A DNA stretch of 64,000 nt from Undibacterium pigrum (GTDB taxonomy: Bacteria; Pseudomonadota; Gammaproteobacteria; Burkholderiales; Burkholderiaceae_D): NCBI RefSeq assembly GCF_003201815.1, contig NZ_QJKB01000001.1, positions 124,001-188,000 of the forward strand, given 5' to 3'. Positions 1 through 9,339 of this stretch are shown here, piece by piece (the first letter of the stretch is position 1; each line of letters opens with the position of its first letter). A model generated the notes under the pieces. It saw only the letters and a list, made by a program, of their open reading frames with translations. It was not told where the DNA came from and did not search any database. The position numbers were made by a program, and so were the translations under genes.

Positions 1-1061
1 ATATGGGTATAGGCGAGCCAGACTTTACAGCTCCGCAAGCGGTGATTGATGCTGCCGCGAAGGCCATGGCTGCCGGGCGTTTGCAATATACCTCGGCCCT
101 GGGTTTGCCAGCATTGCGCGCAGCAATATCGCAGCATTACCGTGATGTGTTTGATCTTGATGTGCCCGCTTCCCGCATTATTGTGACTGCCGGTGCATCG
201 GCTGCCCTATTGCTGGCTTGTGCAGCCCTGGTCGAACCGGGCAGGGAAGTGTTGATGCCTGACCCTTGCTATCCATGCAACCGCCATTTTGTCGCAGCGT
301 TCGAGGGCAGGGCAAAACTTATCGCCAGCGGGCCTGATCACCGCTTTCAGCTGACTGAAGAAATCGTTCGCCAGCAATGGGATGAGCGTACTAGCGGCGT
401 TTTGTTGGCCTCTCCATCAAACCCTACCGGCACATCCATAGAACATGAAGAATTGGGAAAGATCGTCGCTGCAGTAAAGGAGTTGGGTGGCTTTAGCATT
501 GTCGATGAGATTTATCAGGGCCTGACTTATGATGGAGCACCATTTTCTGCATTGTCTCTGGATGAAGATGTGGTCGTCATCAATAGCTTCAGCAAGTATT
601 TCAATATGACAGGCTGGCGTCTTGGCTGGCTGGTCGTGCCTGAGCGTATCGTGCCTGCACTGGAAAAGCTGGCGCAAAACTTGTTCATCTGCCCGTCTTC
701 AATCGCCCAGTACGCGGCGCTGGCTTGCTTTGAACCGGCAACTATCGCCATTTATGAAGAGCGCAAGGCAGAGTTCAAGCGTCGCCGTGACTATATCGTG
801 CCAGCATTGCGTGAGCTTGGCTTTGGTATTCCTGTCATGCCAGATGGAGCCTTCTATGTATATGCTGATTGTTCCAGCTTTACCGATGATGCAGACGCTT
901 TTGCCAAACAGGTATTGAATGAAGCCGGTGTGGTGATCGTACCCGGCCTGGATTTTGGTCCGGCGACAGCGACATCGTATGTGCGTCTGTCGTATGCTAA
1001 TTCAATGGAGAATCTGCAGGAAGCAGTTGCCAGGTTGAAGAAATTTCTGACTGACAGATGA
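1..1061 (+). CDS. PLP-dependent class I/II aminotransferase (5' truncated by window)
   Basis: Fold-type I pyridoxal-phosphate aminotransferase, expected to be cytosolic and to move an amino group between an amino acid and a 2-oxo acid. The visible part opens at the family motif GEPDF that normally lies about 30 residues into the protein, so the true start is left of the window; the reading frame is open to base 1. Visible landmarks are SPSNPTG (substrate and PLP contact), the VDEIYQGL segment with the PLP-binding Asp/Tyr, and NSFSKYFNMTGWRLGW, where the Lys of SFSK is the Schiff-base lysine and R(L)GW follows. The C-terminal YVRLSYA motif carries the carboxylate-binding Arg. Substrate cannot be told from this; it is close to the AspC/AlaA-like Ib group. 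A strong bidirectional hairpin terminator follows at once. Confidence 0.93.
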   Translation, partial: MGIGEPDFTAPQAVIDAAAKAMAAGRLQYTSALGLPALRAAISQHYRDVFDLDVPASRIIVTAGASAALLLACAALVEPGREVLMPDPCYPCNRHFVAAFEGRAKLIASGPDHRFQLTEEIVRQQWDERTSGVLLASPSNPTGTSIEHEELGKIVAAVKELGGFSIVDEIYQGLTYDGAPFSALSLDEDVVVINSFSKYFNMTGWRLGWLVVPERIVPALEKLAQNLFICPSSIAQYAALACFEPATIAIYEERKAEFKRRRDYIVPALRELGFGIPVMPDGAFYVYADCSSFTDDADAFAKQVLNEAGVVIVPGLDFGPATATSYVRLSYANSMENLQEAVARLKKFLTDR

Positions 1062-1080
1062 TGATGGGTGCGAGGAAGTA

Positions 1081-1118
1081 AAAAAGCCGCCTGATCAGAA
1101 ATGATCAGGCGGCTTTTT
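1081..1118. terminator. Bidirectional intrinsic terminator
   Basis: A perfect stem (GCCGCCTGATCA against TGATCAGGCGGC) with a GAAA tetraloop is flanked by an A-run on the left and a T-run on the right, so it can stop transcription of both the aminotransferase (+) and the convergent lytic transglycosylase (-). Confidence 0.93.
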
Positions 1119-1141
1119 CAAAAGAGCGGGAAAGAGCAGTA

Positions 1142-2092
1142 TTACAGCGCTGCGACCTGGTCTTTTTTAGTTTCCACTGTCAGCTTGGCTTCTGTCGCTT
1201 CAGGCTTGTGCGCTGGAGCTGCTTCGATAGGACGGGCTTGCACAGGTGCTGGTGCAGGGGCGCTAAAGAAGGTTGGTACATTTTTACCTGCCGAGACATC
1301 TTTCAGGCGTTTGTATTCATTCAATACACGCGCACCATAGCCAGAATCATTGTCGGCATCGGCTGCACCTACATACATCTTCAGGCCAGCTTCAACAGAG
1401 CCGCCACGGGTGACGTAGTCTTTCAATATCAATGCGCCAACACGGATATTGGCAACCGGGTTCAGCGCAGCCTTGACGCCACCAAGGTCCTGGAATTTGT
1501 CGTGATGTACTTTGGACATGACTTGCATCAGGCCTTGAGCACCTACAGGGCTTTCAGCAAAAGGATTCAGACCGGATTCTATCGCCATGACAGACAAGAT
1601 CAGCAAAGGGTCAATCTTGATTTCCTTGGCGGTCAGGTAAGCGGCAGATACCAGCATATTGGTGGCATCAGTCGCTACACGGTAGCGTTTTGCCAGCCAG
1701 GTGGTGACCCATTGTTGTTGACGTGTATTGCCCAGCATTTTTGCTTCTTCTTCAGAAGAGCTTATCTTTTGCAAATTGACGTCAGAATTAGCCTGGCCCG
1801 GGTTTTGCATCAAATGTGCAAGATTAGGCGCTGGTACGGCTGCTACAGCTTCTGCTGGCTCAGCGTCAGCTTCAACGTAGGGGGACAAACCTTTGAATTT
1901 GTCAGTGAGTTCAGGTTTGACATACATCATGACCAAAACGATCATGGCGATAATGCCAGCGAGTGTCAGCAGGTTGCGCAGGGTGGTGAATAAGCCACTG
2001 GTTGTATCACGCGCTACCATGGAGAGCGCTTTGCGCTTGTCCATTGAAGAAAAACTACTTTGTTGTACAGCTAAAATAAAACGTTGAAACAT
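1142..2092 (-). CDS. Membrane-anchored lytic transglycosylase (SLT domain)
   Basis: Predicted 316-residue peptidoglycan lytic transglycosylase that would cleave the MurNAc-GlcNAc bond on the periplasmic side. The N-terminus is basic/polar, followed by one membrane helix at about residues 41-58 (signal anchor). A low-complexity Ala/Pro/Glu linker follows, then a GH23/SLT domain at about 145-265. The catalytic Glu lies in AIESGLNPF (E172), and GAQGLMQVM follows as in other SLT family proteins. The C-terminal 45 residues are Ala/Pro/Lys rich. The start is supported by a near-consensus Shine-Dalgarno (AGGAGGT) a few bases upstream. It is preceded by a 480-bp hairpin-rich gap that could form a leader. 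Substrate partner and role (cell division, secretion system assembly or turnover) cannot be assigned. Confidence 0.9.
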   Translation of the reverse strand: MFQRFILAVQQSSFSSMDKRKALSMVARDTTSGLFTTLRNLLTLAGIIAMIVLVMMYVKPELTDKFKGLSPYVEADAEPAEAVAAVPAPNLAHLMQNPGQANSDVNLQKISSSEEEAKMLGNTRQQQWVTTWLAKRYRVATDATNMLVSAAYLTAKEIKIDPLLILSVMAIESGLNPFAESPVGAQGLMQVMSKVHHDKFQDLGGVKAALNPVANIRVGALILKDYVTRGGSVEAGLKMYVGAADADNDSGYGARVLNEYKRLKDVSAGKNVPTFFSAPAPAPVQARPIEAAPAHKPEATEAKLTVETKKDQVAAL

Positions 2093-2575
2093 TCTTACCT
2101 CCTGAATTTTCGCGATGCGTCATCCAACTTATTAAAAAGTTAAACACAGTGCATACTTCCGCGAATCAGAAACATCGTCCCCGTCACAAGCGTGATCGTG
2201 AGACGCCGGAGCCGTTTGTCAAATCAGGTCCGTCGAACCTGTTCATGGTGTGTCCAGTGACAAACAACTTTTTTCGGGTTAAGGCAGACGCCTTTTGAAA
2301 ACAATCCTTACAATGTTATGTGGGGCCCGATCCCCGTGAATGATGTTACCGTGTGGCGAAACTCTCTTTGTGTCGAAAGTGGCGGAAGTCATTAACCTCT
2401 TCATCAAGTTGGGCGAATTGTAGGGGCGGTTTTATATCAAGTCAACACTATCAAATGAGAAGTTGATTACTTTTATGTATAATGAATTGTGCTGCAATGC
2501 AGCAAAGTTCAATAAAATCAAGCACTTGGCAGAAGTTGCTAGTGCGACTAATGCAGAGATACTAAAAAGCGAAAA
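2093..2575. other. Hairpin-rich intergenic region between lytic transglycosylase and ubiD
   Basis: The two flanking genes diverge, so this gap holds both promoters. Visible structure: a compound stem 2214-2220 / 2259-2265 with an inner stem 2225-2229 / 2237-2241 and a T-run at 2269-2274; a small AAGGC/GCCTT hairpin at 2281-2294; a GGGG/CCCC hairpin at 2322-2335. A perfect TATAAT lies at 2478-2483, about 95 bases before ubiD, without a good -35 box. No known riboswitch or ncRNA consensus was recognised. Confidence 0.45.
2184..2246 (-). CDS. Possible 20-codon leader peptide ORF upstream of lytic transglycosylase
   Basis: A short ATG-to-TGA frame on the same strand as the transglycosylase, ending about 90 bases before its start. 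The encoded peptide reads MNRFDGPDLTNGSGVSRSRL. It is embedded in a region of nested inverted repeats (GTTTGTC ... GACAAAC enclosing CAGGT ... ACCTG), a layout typical of leader-peptide attenuators. There is no clear Shine-Dalgarno in front of the ATG, so translation is uncertain. It may be chance. Confidence 0.25.
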   Translation of the reverse strand: MNRFDGPDLTNGSGVSRSRL

Positions 2576-4063
2576 ATGATGAAATATTCTGATTTGAGAG
2601 ATTTTATTTCTCAACTGCAAGAAAAAGGCGAACTAAAACAGGTGGACTTGCCTGTTTCACCACATTTGGAAATGACAGAGATTTGCGACCGCACTTTACG
2701 TGCCGAAGGTCCTGCTCTTTTATTCACCAAACCTGTTGGTCATACCATACCAGTGCTGGGGAATTTATTTGGCACGACACGCCGTGTCGCACTCGGTATG
2801 GGGGCAGAAAACCTGAGCGAATTACGCCAGATAGGCCATGTTCTGTCGGCGCTAAAAGAGCCGGAACCACCCAAGGGTTTTAAAGAAATCATGGGCATGG
2901 GGTCATTGATAAAAGCCGTCTGGGACATGTCGCCAAAAGAGCTGCGCGGCGCCAAATGTCAGGAGATAGTCTGGGAAGGCAATGACGTTGATCTCGCCCG
3001 TTTACCCATACAGCATTGCTGGCCTGGTGACGTTGCACCCTTGATTACCTGGGGCCTGGTAATTACCAAAGGTCCTAATAAAAAACGTCAGAATCTGGGT
3101 ATATATAGACAGCAGGTGTTGGGGCGCAATAAAGTCATCATGCGCTGGCTGGCTCATCGCGGCGGTGCGCTGGATTTTCGTGAGCATGGCATCGTCAATA
3201 AAGGCAAGCCTTATCCTATCGCTGTTGCGCTGGGCGCAGACCCGGCAACCATATTAGGTGCCGTGACACCCGTGCCAGACAGTTTGTCTGAATACCAGTT
3301 CGCCGGGCTCTTGCGCGGCAGCCGCACTGAACTGGTCAAGGCCATAGGCAGCGAGTTGCGTGTGCCCGCGTCAGCAGAAATTGTGCTGGAAGGGCATATC
3401 TATCCTGACGAAAATCACCCCAGCGGCTATGAGCATGCGCTTGAAGGACCGTATGGTGACCACACCGGTTACTACAATGAGAAAGACTGGTTCCCGGTCT
3501 TTACGATAGACCGCATCACCATGCGCCGTGATCCTATTTATCACTCTACGTATACAGGTAAACCGCCAGATGAACCTGCTGTACTTGGGGTGGCGCTGAA
3601 CGAAGTCTTTATCCCTCTGCTGCAAAAGCAGTTCAGTGAAATCACGGACTTCTATTTACCACCAGAAGGCTGCAGTTATCGCATGGCCGTGGTGCAAATG
3701 AAAAAAGCTTATGCTGGTCATGCCAAGCGCGTCATGTTTGGCGTTTGGAGCTTTTTGCGTCAGTTCATGTATACCAAGTTCATCATCGTCGTGGATGAAG
3801 ATGTCAATATCCGTGACTGGAAAGAAGTCATCTGGGCGATCACCACCCGTGTTGATCCCTTACGTGATACCACTCTGGTCGATAACACGCCTATTGATTA
3901 CCTGGACTTTGCTTCCCCCGTTAGCGGCCTGGGCAGCAAGATGGGTATAGACGCTACCAATAAATGGCCGGGCGAGACCAGTCGTGAGTGGGGCACAACC
4001 ATAGAAATGACGCCGGAAGTCAAAGCCAAGGTAGACCAGATCTGGCAAGAACTGGGCTTGTGA
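2576..4063 (+). CDS. ubiD: UbiD, 4-hydroxy-3-polyprenylbenzoate decarboxylase
   Basis: Decarboxylates 3-polyprenyl-4-hydroxybenzoate in ubiquinone biosynthesis, using the prenylated FMN cofactor made by UbiX. The 495-residue length and an end-to-end match to the remembered E. coli UbiD sequence make this firm: LRDFISQL at the start, then [27 protein letters not shown], the [13 protein letters not shown] block, NLGIYRQQV (prFMN and metal-binding region) and HRGGALD. The late [11 protein letters not shown] segment carries the conserved acidic residues. Two consecutive ATGs (2576 and 2579) are possible starts; the second gives the usual MKYSDLRDF. It stands alone, with a thioesterase gene about 60 bases downstream that may be co-transcribed. 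Confidence 0.97.
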   Translation: MMKYSDLRDFISQLQEKGELKQVDLPVSPHLEMTEICDRTLRAEGPALLFTKPVGHTIPVLGNLFGTTRRVALGMGAENLSELRQIGHVLSALKEPEPPKGFKEIMGMGSLIKAVWDMSPKELRGAKCQEIVWEGNDVDLARLPIQHCWPGDVAPLITWGLVITKGPNKKRQNLGIYRQQVLGRNKVIMRWLAHRGGALDFREHGIVNKGKPYPIAVALGADPATILGAVTPVPDSLSEYQFAGLLRGSRTELVKAIGSELRVPASAEIVLEGHIYPDENHPSGYEHALEGPYGDHTGYYNEKDWFPVFTIDRITMRRDPIYHSTYTGKPPDEPAVLGVALNEVFIPLLQKQFSEITDFYLPPEGCSYRMAVVQMKKAYAGHAKRVMFGVWSFLRQFMYTKFIIVVDEDVNIRDWKEVIWAITTRVDPLRDTTLVDNTPIDYLDFASPVSGLGSKMGIDATNKWPGETSREWGTTIEMTPEVKAKVDQIWQELGL

Positions 4064-4124
4064 TTGGTTTGCGAGTGATTTGTAAGGCCGGTGTTTTAGT
4101 GATTAAATTTTTGCGTGTATATAT

Positions 4125-4631
4125 ATGACTGTAATGAATGGATTAAATGCTTCAGAGGCTTTAGAGACTTCAGGTACTTCCCTGGTTTGGGATTATCCGC
4201 AACCGTTCACGCGGGCAGTGAAACCGCAAGAAAGTGATATCGATGGTTTGAATCACACCAACAATGCAGTGTATGTACGCTGGTGTGAAGAAGTCGCATG
4301 GGGGCATTCTGAAGCACTGGGTTTGAATCTGGCAGATTATCATCGGCTGGACCGCGCTATGGCAATCAGGCGTGGTGAATACGATTATGTCTTGCCCACC
4401 TTGCTCGGTGAGTCACTGACGCTGGCGACATGGTTGTTTGCCAGTGATGGCAAACTCACCATGGACAGGCGTTTTCAGTTGATACGTGATAGCGATGGTG
4501 CCACCGTGCTCAGGGGGCGCTGGGATCTGGTCTGCATCGAGCTCAGCAGCGGTCGCGCCCGCCGCATGCCTGCGGAGTTTTGCGATATCTATTTGCCAGC
4601 AGTGGTTCCTGCTTTAGCTCCGGCATCATAG
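4125..4631 (+). CDS. Acyl-CoA thioesterase, hotdog fold (YbgC/FadM-type 4HBT family)
   Basis: A 168-residue single hotdog domain protein, expected to hydrolyse acyl-CoA thioesters in the cytosol. The active-site signature DIDGLNHTNNAVYVRW at residues 38-53 matches the 4HBT family pattern, with the catalytic Asp, the turn Gly/His and the Asn pair before a Tyr. The length is 20-30 residues longer than the shortest family members because of an N-terminal extension before VWDYPQPF, the more conserved beginning. No strong Shine-Dalgarno precedes the ATG at 4125, and the later in-frame ATG at residue 4 is equally possible. Substrate chain length cannot be read from the sequence. Confidence 0.85.
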   Translation: MTVMNGLNASEALETSGTSLVWDYPQPFTRAVKPQESDIDGLNHTNNAVYVRWCEEVAWGHSEALGLNLADYHRLDRAMAIRRGEYDYVLPTLLGESLTLATWLFASDGKLTMDRRFQLIRDSDGATVLRGRWDLVCIELSSGRARRMPAEFCDIYLPAVVPALAPAS

Positions 4632-4779
4632 GCTGCTTGCAGCATCTTGCCTTTGCATTTACTGTAATGGCGATGTGTTGGCATCAGGCTACGTTTTTTC
4701 TTTATGACGATAGCGCTGCTCAGGTGGTGTGGATTAATCAAGTACAATCAATTAATCACACCTCCTTGCTTTCCTCTAT

Positions 4780-5739
4780 ATGAAACGCCCGCGTTTTTTA
4801 CCTGATAACATGACTTTGCTATTGCTAGGCGTAGTCACTCTGGCCAGCCTGTTTCCTGCGCGCGGAGCAGTTGCTTCAGGCTTTGATCATTTATCCATTG
4901 CCATGATTGCCTTGCTATTTTTTATGCATGGTGCGAGGTTGTCGCGTCAGGCAGTAGTAGCGGGGCTGACTCACTGGCGGCTACATCTACTGGTCATGGC
5001 CTTTACTTTTGCCATCTTCCCTTTGATGGGTGTGGCCCTGAAGCCCTTGCTCTTGTATATGCTGACGCCAGAATTGTATGTGGGCATACTGTTCCTGTGC
5101 GTGCTGCCATCTACCGTGCAATCCTCCATCGCCTTTACTTCTGTCGCTCGTGGCAATGTACCTGCTGCGGTGTGCAGTGCATCGGCCAGCAATATGCTGG
5201 GGATATTCCTGACGCCCTTGCTGGTTAGTCTGGTCGTGGTGGCGCATGGCGAGAGCCATTCTTCAATCGATGCCATGTTGAAGATTGTGTATCAGCTATT
5301 ACTGCCCTTTGTCGCAGGACAGATAGCCCGTCCCTGGCTGCAGGCATGGCTGGAGAAATATGAAGCAGTGCTGAGGATGGTCGATCAGAGTTCCATCCTG
5401 CTGGTTGTATATGTGGCTTTCAGCGAGGCCGTGGTACAGGGTTTGTGGCAACAATTGCCACCAGTGATGCTGGCTAGCTTGCTGGGCATCAGTGCCTTGA
5501 TGCTGGCGATTATCATGGTCCTGACTACCGTCATCAGCCGTCGCCTCGGTTTTAATAAGGAAGATGAAATTACTATAGTCTTTTGCGGCTCCAAGAAAAG
5601 CCTTGCCAGCGGTGTGCCTATGGCGAAAGTTTTATTTGCCAGCCATGCTGTAGGTATGGTCTTATTGCCGTTAATGTTATTTCATCAGTTACAGTTAATG
5701 GTCTGCGCCATCATGGCGCAACGTTACGCCAAAAGATAA
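4780..5739 (+). CDS. Bile acid:sodium symporter-like membrane transporter (YfeH/SBF-like)
   Basis: A 319-residue, very hydrophobic protein with about nine or ten membrane helices, beginning [17 protein letters not shown]. It resembles the SBF-like group represented by E. coli YfeH. Family hallmarks seen are the FFMHGARLS segment in helix 2, [18 protein letters not shown] in the middle and [14 protein letters not shown] near the end, which lie in the sodium/substrate crossover region of the fold. Substrate is unknown for this group. Its stop codon overlaps the ribosome binding site of the next gene (hyi), so the two are probably co-translated. The upstream gap of about 150 bases contains two copies of ATTAATCA 16 bases apart, of unknown meaning. 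Confidence 0.88.
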   Translation: MKRPRFLPDNMTLLLLGVVTLASLFPARGAVASGFDHLSIAMIALLFFMHGARLSRQAVVAGLTHWRLHLLVMAFTFAIFPLMGVALKPLLLYMLTPELYVGILFLCVLPSTVQSSIAFTSVARGNVPAAVCSASASNMLGIFLTPLLVSLVVVAHGESHSSIDAMLKIVYQLLLPFVAGQIARPWLQAWLEKYEAVLRMVDQSSILLVVYVAFSEAVVQGLWQQLPPVMLASLLGISALMLAIIMVLTTVISRRLGFNKEDEITIVFCGSKKSLASGVPMAKVLFASHAVGMVLLPLMLFHQLQLMVCAIMAQRYAKR

Positions 5740-5749
5740 GGAGTCAGAT

Positions 5750-6553
5750 ATGCCCCGTTTTGCTGCCAATCTCAGCATGATGTATACCGAATTTGCATTT
5801 CCTGAGCGCTTTGCCGCTGCAGCGAAAGATGGTTTCAAGGCGGTTGAATATCTGTTCCCTTATGAATATCCGGCCGCAGACTTGCGTCGTTTGCTGGATG
5901 AACACGGGTTGGAACAAGTCCTGTTCAATACTGCTCCGGGTAACTGGGCTTTGGGCGAGCGGGGAATTGCTTCCTTGCCTGGCCGTGAAGAAGAATTCAA
6001 GCAAGCCTTCAGCACTTCCCTTGATTATGCACGTATGCTGGGTAACCGTCATTTGCATGTCATGGCTGGATTGATACAGCCTGAGCAAGACAGGGAAAAA
6101 CACAGGGCCGTGTATTTGCGCAATCTTGCCTATGCTGCCTTGCTGGCCGCCAGGGAAGGCATTACTATAGTTATAGAACCCATCAATACCCGTGACATAC
6201 CCGGCTATTTTTTGAATCGCCAGGACGAGGCGCAAGAGATTTGCCTGGAGATAGGTGTAGAGAACTTGCGTGTGCAATTTGATATCTATCATTGTCAGAT
6301 TGTTGAAGGTGATGTTGCTACGAAGTTGCGCCGTGATATGTCGCGCTTGCATGCAGGTATTGGTCATATACAGATAGCCGGAGTGCCAGACAGGCATGAG
6401 CCTGATCTGGGTGAAGTCAATTATCCATATTTGTTTGACTTGATTGACGAGCTTGGCTATCAGGGATGGATAGGTTGTGAATATCGTCCCCGGGCTGGCA
6501 CCAGTGCAGGCCTCGGATGGCTGGCACCCTGGTTACGCCAGGCGAAAGCGTAA
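5750..6553 (+). CDS. hyi: Hydroxypyruvate isomerase (Hyi/OtnI-type TIM barrel)
   Basis: Interconverts hydroxypyruvate and tartronate semialdehyde in glyoxylate/glycerate metabolism. The 267-residue length and the opening [19 protein letters not shown] are typical, followed by the conserved [15 protein letters not shown] segment. Metal-binding/catalytic Glu residues are seen in VIEPINTRD (about residue 143) and near the C-terminus in [10 protein letters not shown], and the His of FDIYHCQI also fits the xylose-isomerase-like barrel. The Shine-Dalgarno TAAGGAG overlaps the upstream transporter stop, supporting the ATG at 5750. The glyoxylate carboligase and tartronate reductase usually found nearby are absent, so the pathway context is not complete here. 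Confidence 0.93.
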   Translation: MPRFAANLSMMYTEFAFPERFAAAAKDGFKAVEYLFPYEYPAADLRRLLDEHGLEQVLFNTAPGNWALGERGIASLPGREEEFKQAFSTSLDYARMLGNRHLHVMAGLIQPEQDREKHRAVYLRNLAYAALLAAREGITIVIEPINTRDIPGYFLNRQDEAQEICLEIGVENLRVQFDIYHCQIVEGDVATKLRRDMSRLHAGIGHIQIAGVPDRHEPDLGEVNYPYLFDLIDELGYQGWIGCEYRPRAGTSAGLGWLAPWLRQAKA

Positions 6554-6642
6554 GGCAGGTGAGCGGCTAAAATCGGGGGCTAAATTTTAATAGCTCCTTG
6601 TGTTTGCATCAATTTGTAGTGCCTGTTACTCCTTGAATAACA

Positions 6643-7434
6643 ATGGGGACGATCATGAGCATGCGAATCAAAACCTGGCTGCTGGCCTCATTGTTGTCGA
6701 TACTGTCATCGCTGCCGTCGTTCCTATTGCTGCCATTTTTGACAGGCAGCGCTCAGGCACAAACTTCCATTGTATTGAATACCCCTTTTTTTGCGCCCAT
6801 CACATCCCCCGGGCGTGATGGCGTGCTTGATTTGTTCTACGCGGAGTTATTCAAGCGCGTGGGTTTGAAGGTGGATATCCAGCCCATGTCAGCTGAACGC
6901 AGCCTGCTGAACGTGAATAATGGCATCGATGATGGTGATGTCTCGCGTGTGCTGGGTATAGACCAAGCATATCCGAATCTGGTGCGTGTGCCTGAACCGG
7001 TGATGTTTTATCAAATGGTGGTGTTTACCCGCAAACCCAGCTTCGTCGTCAAAGGTGCTGCCAGCCTTGAGGCATTTGATGTAGGCATACTCACGGGCTG
7101 GAAAATCCTTGAGCGTAATATCGTCAATACCAGATCCCTGTTAAAACTGGAGACTGGTGCTCAATTATTCTCCATGCTTGATAAAGGCAGGATAGATATT
7201 GCCGTGATTGAGAAACTGGAAGGTCTGCATTTCATTCAAAGCCTGGGGCTGAAAAATATCAGGATCATGGAACCCGCCTTTGTCGAGGGCGACTGGTTTT
7301 TATACTTGCACAAAAAACATGAGGCACTGGTGCCCCGGCTGACAGAAGAAATCCGCAAGATGAAACAGGATGGCACGCACAAGCGTATTTTTGATACTGT
7401 ATTAAAGCGCTATCAGCCTGTTGCCGGTGCCTGA
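6643..7434 (+). CDS. Periplasmic solute-binding protein (SBP_bac_3-like) of a signalling operon
   Basis: A 263-residue exported protein with an N-terminal signal peptide: basic MRIK, a Leu-rich core, and a likely cleavage after SAQAQ at about residue 40. The mature part resembles family-3 extracellular solute-binding proteins (lobe 1 from SIVLNTPFF, and an EIRKMKQDGTHKRIFD end that matches their usual C-terminus). There is no ABC permease or ATPase nearby; the next gene, abutting with no gap, is a membrane histidine kinase. The protein is therefore more likely a ligand-sensing partner than a transporter component. The ATG at 6655 (giving MSMRIK) may be the real start because GGGGAC precedes it at a suitable distance. 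Confidence 0.8.
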   Translation: MGTIMSMRIKTWLLASLLSILSSLPSFLLLPFLTGSAQAQTSIVLNTPFFAPITSPGRDGVLDLFYAELFKRVGLKVDIQPMSAERSLLNVNNGIDDGDVSRVLGIDQAYPNLVRVPEPVMFYQMVVFTRKPSFVVKGAASLEAFDVGILTGWKILERNIVNTRSLLKLETGAQLFSMLDKGRIDIAVIEKLEGLHFIQSLGLKNIRIMEPAFVEGDWFLYLHKKHEALVPRLTEEIRKMKQDGTHKRIFDTVLKRYQPVAGA

Positions 7435-9339
7435 ATGCGCACACTGATGCTTAATCTGGGTGGAGCTGGCGCCACGAATAGTCTGGGGCGCAGGATAGCG
7501 ATCGCCATACTTTTGTTCAGCTCGGTGGTGACTCTGGTTGCTACTCTGTTCCAGCTGATACTCGACTACAGGCGGGAAGTCGGGGATATAGAAACACAGA
7601 TGGAGCAGATACAGTCCAGTTATCAGGAAAGCCTGTCATCAAGTTTATGGGTCACCAGCATACGTGATCTGGAACTGCAATTGAATGGCATCTTGCGCTT
7701 GCCGGATATGCAGTATGCCGAAGTCCGCAATGACCAGGGGGTATTGGTTGCCAAGGCGGGCCACACCATCAATACGCAAGTCATACGCCATGAATTTCCA
7801 CTTGATTTCAAGCACAGGCAAAACCAGGTGCATATAGGTAGTGTGCTGCTGGTCGCCAGTCTGGATGGTGTGTATCACCGTTTGCGTAACAAGGTGGTGG
7901 TGATCCTGATTACCCAGACCATCAAAACCTTTCTGGTGTCGCTGTTTATCCTCATGTTGTTTCAGTACATGGTGGGCCGGCATTTAAAGAAAATTGCCTT
8001 GTTTTCAGATCGCCTGTTTGCTGGACGTACGACTGAAAAACTGGTGCTGGACCGCAAAAATAATGCCAAGGTAGCGGGAGATGAACTTGAACAAGTCGCC
8101 AATGCCCTCAATGCCATGCAGCAGCGCCTGGATGAATTTGTTGAAGAATTGCAGGAGAGTGAGTTCCGCTGGAAGTTTGCGCTGGAAGGAGCGGGGGATG
8201 GTGTCTGGGACTTGAATCTCGTCACTAATGAAGTGGTGTATTCACGACGCTGGATGGAGATGCTGGGTTACACGGAAGGTGAACTGCCTGGCACTCTGGA
8301 TACCTACACCATGCTCGCGCACCCTGATGACGCTGCCTGCGCTTTTGCCCAACTCGAGGATAATTTATCAGGCAAAACTGATTTTTTCAGCATAGAGCAA
8401 AGAATGCTATGCAAGGATGGTGGCTGGAAATGGGTGATGTCGCGCGGCATGGTCGTTGATAGAAATGTCCAGGGTATGGCCTTGCGCATGATAGGTACGC
8501 ATACCGATATCAGCGAGCAATTAAAAGCGGCGGAGGATATGAGGGCCTTGCTGGCAGAGAATGAGCAGGCCAGGGCAGAACTGCGTCTGGCCAATGACAG
8601 CATGGAAAAACAAGTGCAGGAACGTACCGCGCAACTGGAAACAGCTAACAAGGAACTGGAAGCATTTTCTTACTCGGTGTCGCATGACTTGCGCAGCCCC
8701 CTGCGTGGTATTGATGGCTGGAGCCTGGCTTTACAGGAAGACTATGGACCACAACTGGATGCAACGGGGCAGGGATATCTGGAAAGGGTGAGGTCAGAAA
8801 GCCAGCGCATGGGCCAGTTGATAGATGACATGCTGCAGTTTTCCAGGTTGGGCCGTTCTGCATTGAATATGCGTGAAACAGACCTGAGCGATCTGGCCCA
8901 TACCATCGCCAGCCGTATACAAGAAGCCCATCCGCAGCGTCATTTGGAATTTGTCATCAGTCCTGGTCTGCACGCATGGGGTGACAGGCGTTTGCTGGAA
9001 GCCGTACTGACCAATCTGTTTGAAAATGCGGCCAAATTTTCGAATATGAAAGAGGTCGCGCAAATTGTATTTGGCCGTTTGCAAATCAAAGAACCTGAAT
9101 CACAAAATGAAGTCATGGCATTTTATGTGCAAGACAATGGGGCTGGTTTTGACATGCGCTATGCCCATAAGCTTTTTGGCGTGTTTCAACGATTGCATAA
9201 ATCCAGCGAGTTCAGCGGTACGGGCATAGGCCTGGCCACCGTACAGCGTATCGTCTTCCGCCACGGAGGCATGATCTGGGCTGATTCCACGCCAGGCGAG
9301 GGGGCAACGTTCTATTTCACCTTGAAGGAGCATCAATGA
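7435..9339 (+). CDS. Membrane PAS sensor histidine kinase
   Basis: A 634-residue kinase. It has a TM helix at about 20-44, a periplasmic sensor region of about 110 residues, a second TM at about 153-178, a HAMP-like linker (about 180-240), a PAS/PAC domain (about 243-362, ending GTHTDISE), a coiled coil and HisKA with the phospho-accepting His in YSVSHDLRSPLRG (H417). A HATPase_c domain follows, with N-box NLFENAAKFS and G-boxes DNGAGFD and GTGIGLA. The H-box region is the type seen in bacteriophytochrome-like kinases whose partners are single-domain receivers. It starts directly after the stop of the solute-binding protein gene, and its stop overlaps (ATGA) the start of such a receiver. The periplasmic loop is the natural docking surface for the upstream binding protein; this is inference. 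Confidence 0.93.
   Translation: MRTLMLNLGGAGATNSLGRRIAIAILLFSSVVTLVATLFQLILDYRREVGDIETQMEQIQSSYQESLSSSLWVTSIRDLELQLNGILRLPDMQYAEVRNDQGVLVAKAGHTINTQVIRHEFPLDFKHRQNQVHIGSVLLVASLDGVYHRLRNKVVVILITQTIKTFLVSLFILMLFQYMVGRHLKKIALFSDRLFAGRTTEKLVLDRKNNAKVAGDELEQVANALNAMQQRLDEFVEELQESEFRWKFALEGAGDGVWDLNLVTNEVVYSRRWMEMLGYTEGELPGTLDTYTMLAHPDDAACAFAQLEDNLSGKTDFFSIEQRMLCKDGGWKWVMSRGMVVDRNVQGMALRMIGTHTDISEQLKAAEDMRALLAENEQARAELRLANDSMEKQVQERTAQLETANKELEAFSYSVSHDLRSPLRGIDGWSLALQEDYGPQLDATGQGYLERVRSESQRMGQLIDDMLQFSRLGRSALNMRETDLSDLAHTIASRIQEAHPQRHLEFVISPGLHAWGDRRLLEAVLTNLFENAAKFSNMKEVAQIVFGRLQIKEPESQNEVMAFYVQDNGAGFDMRYAHKLFGVFQRLHKSSEFSGTGIGLATVQRIVFRHGGMIWADSTPGEGATFYFTLKEHQ

Noticed and set aside
1208-1993. 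Long open frame (261 codons) on the plus strand inside the lytic transglycosylase gene
   Set aside because: Exactly antisense to a gene with recognisable SLT motifs; composition is Cys/Arg/His-rich noise and there is no ribosome site.
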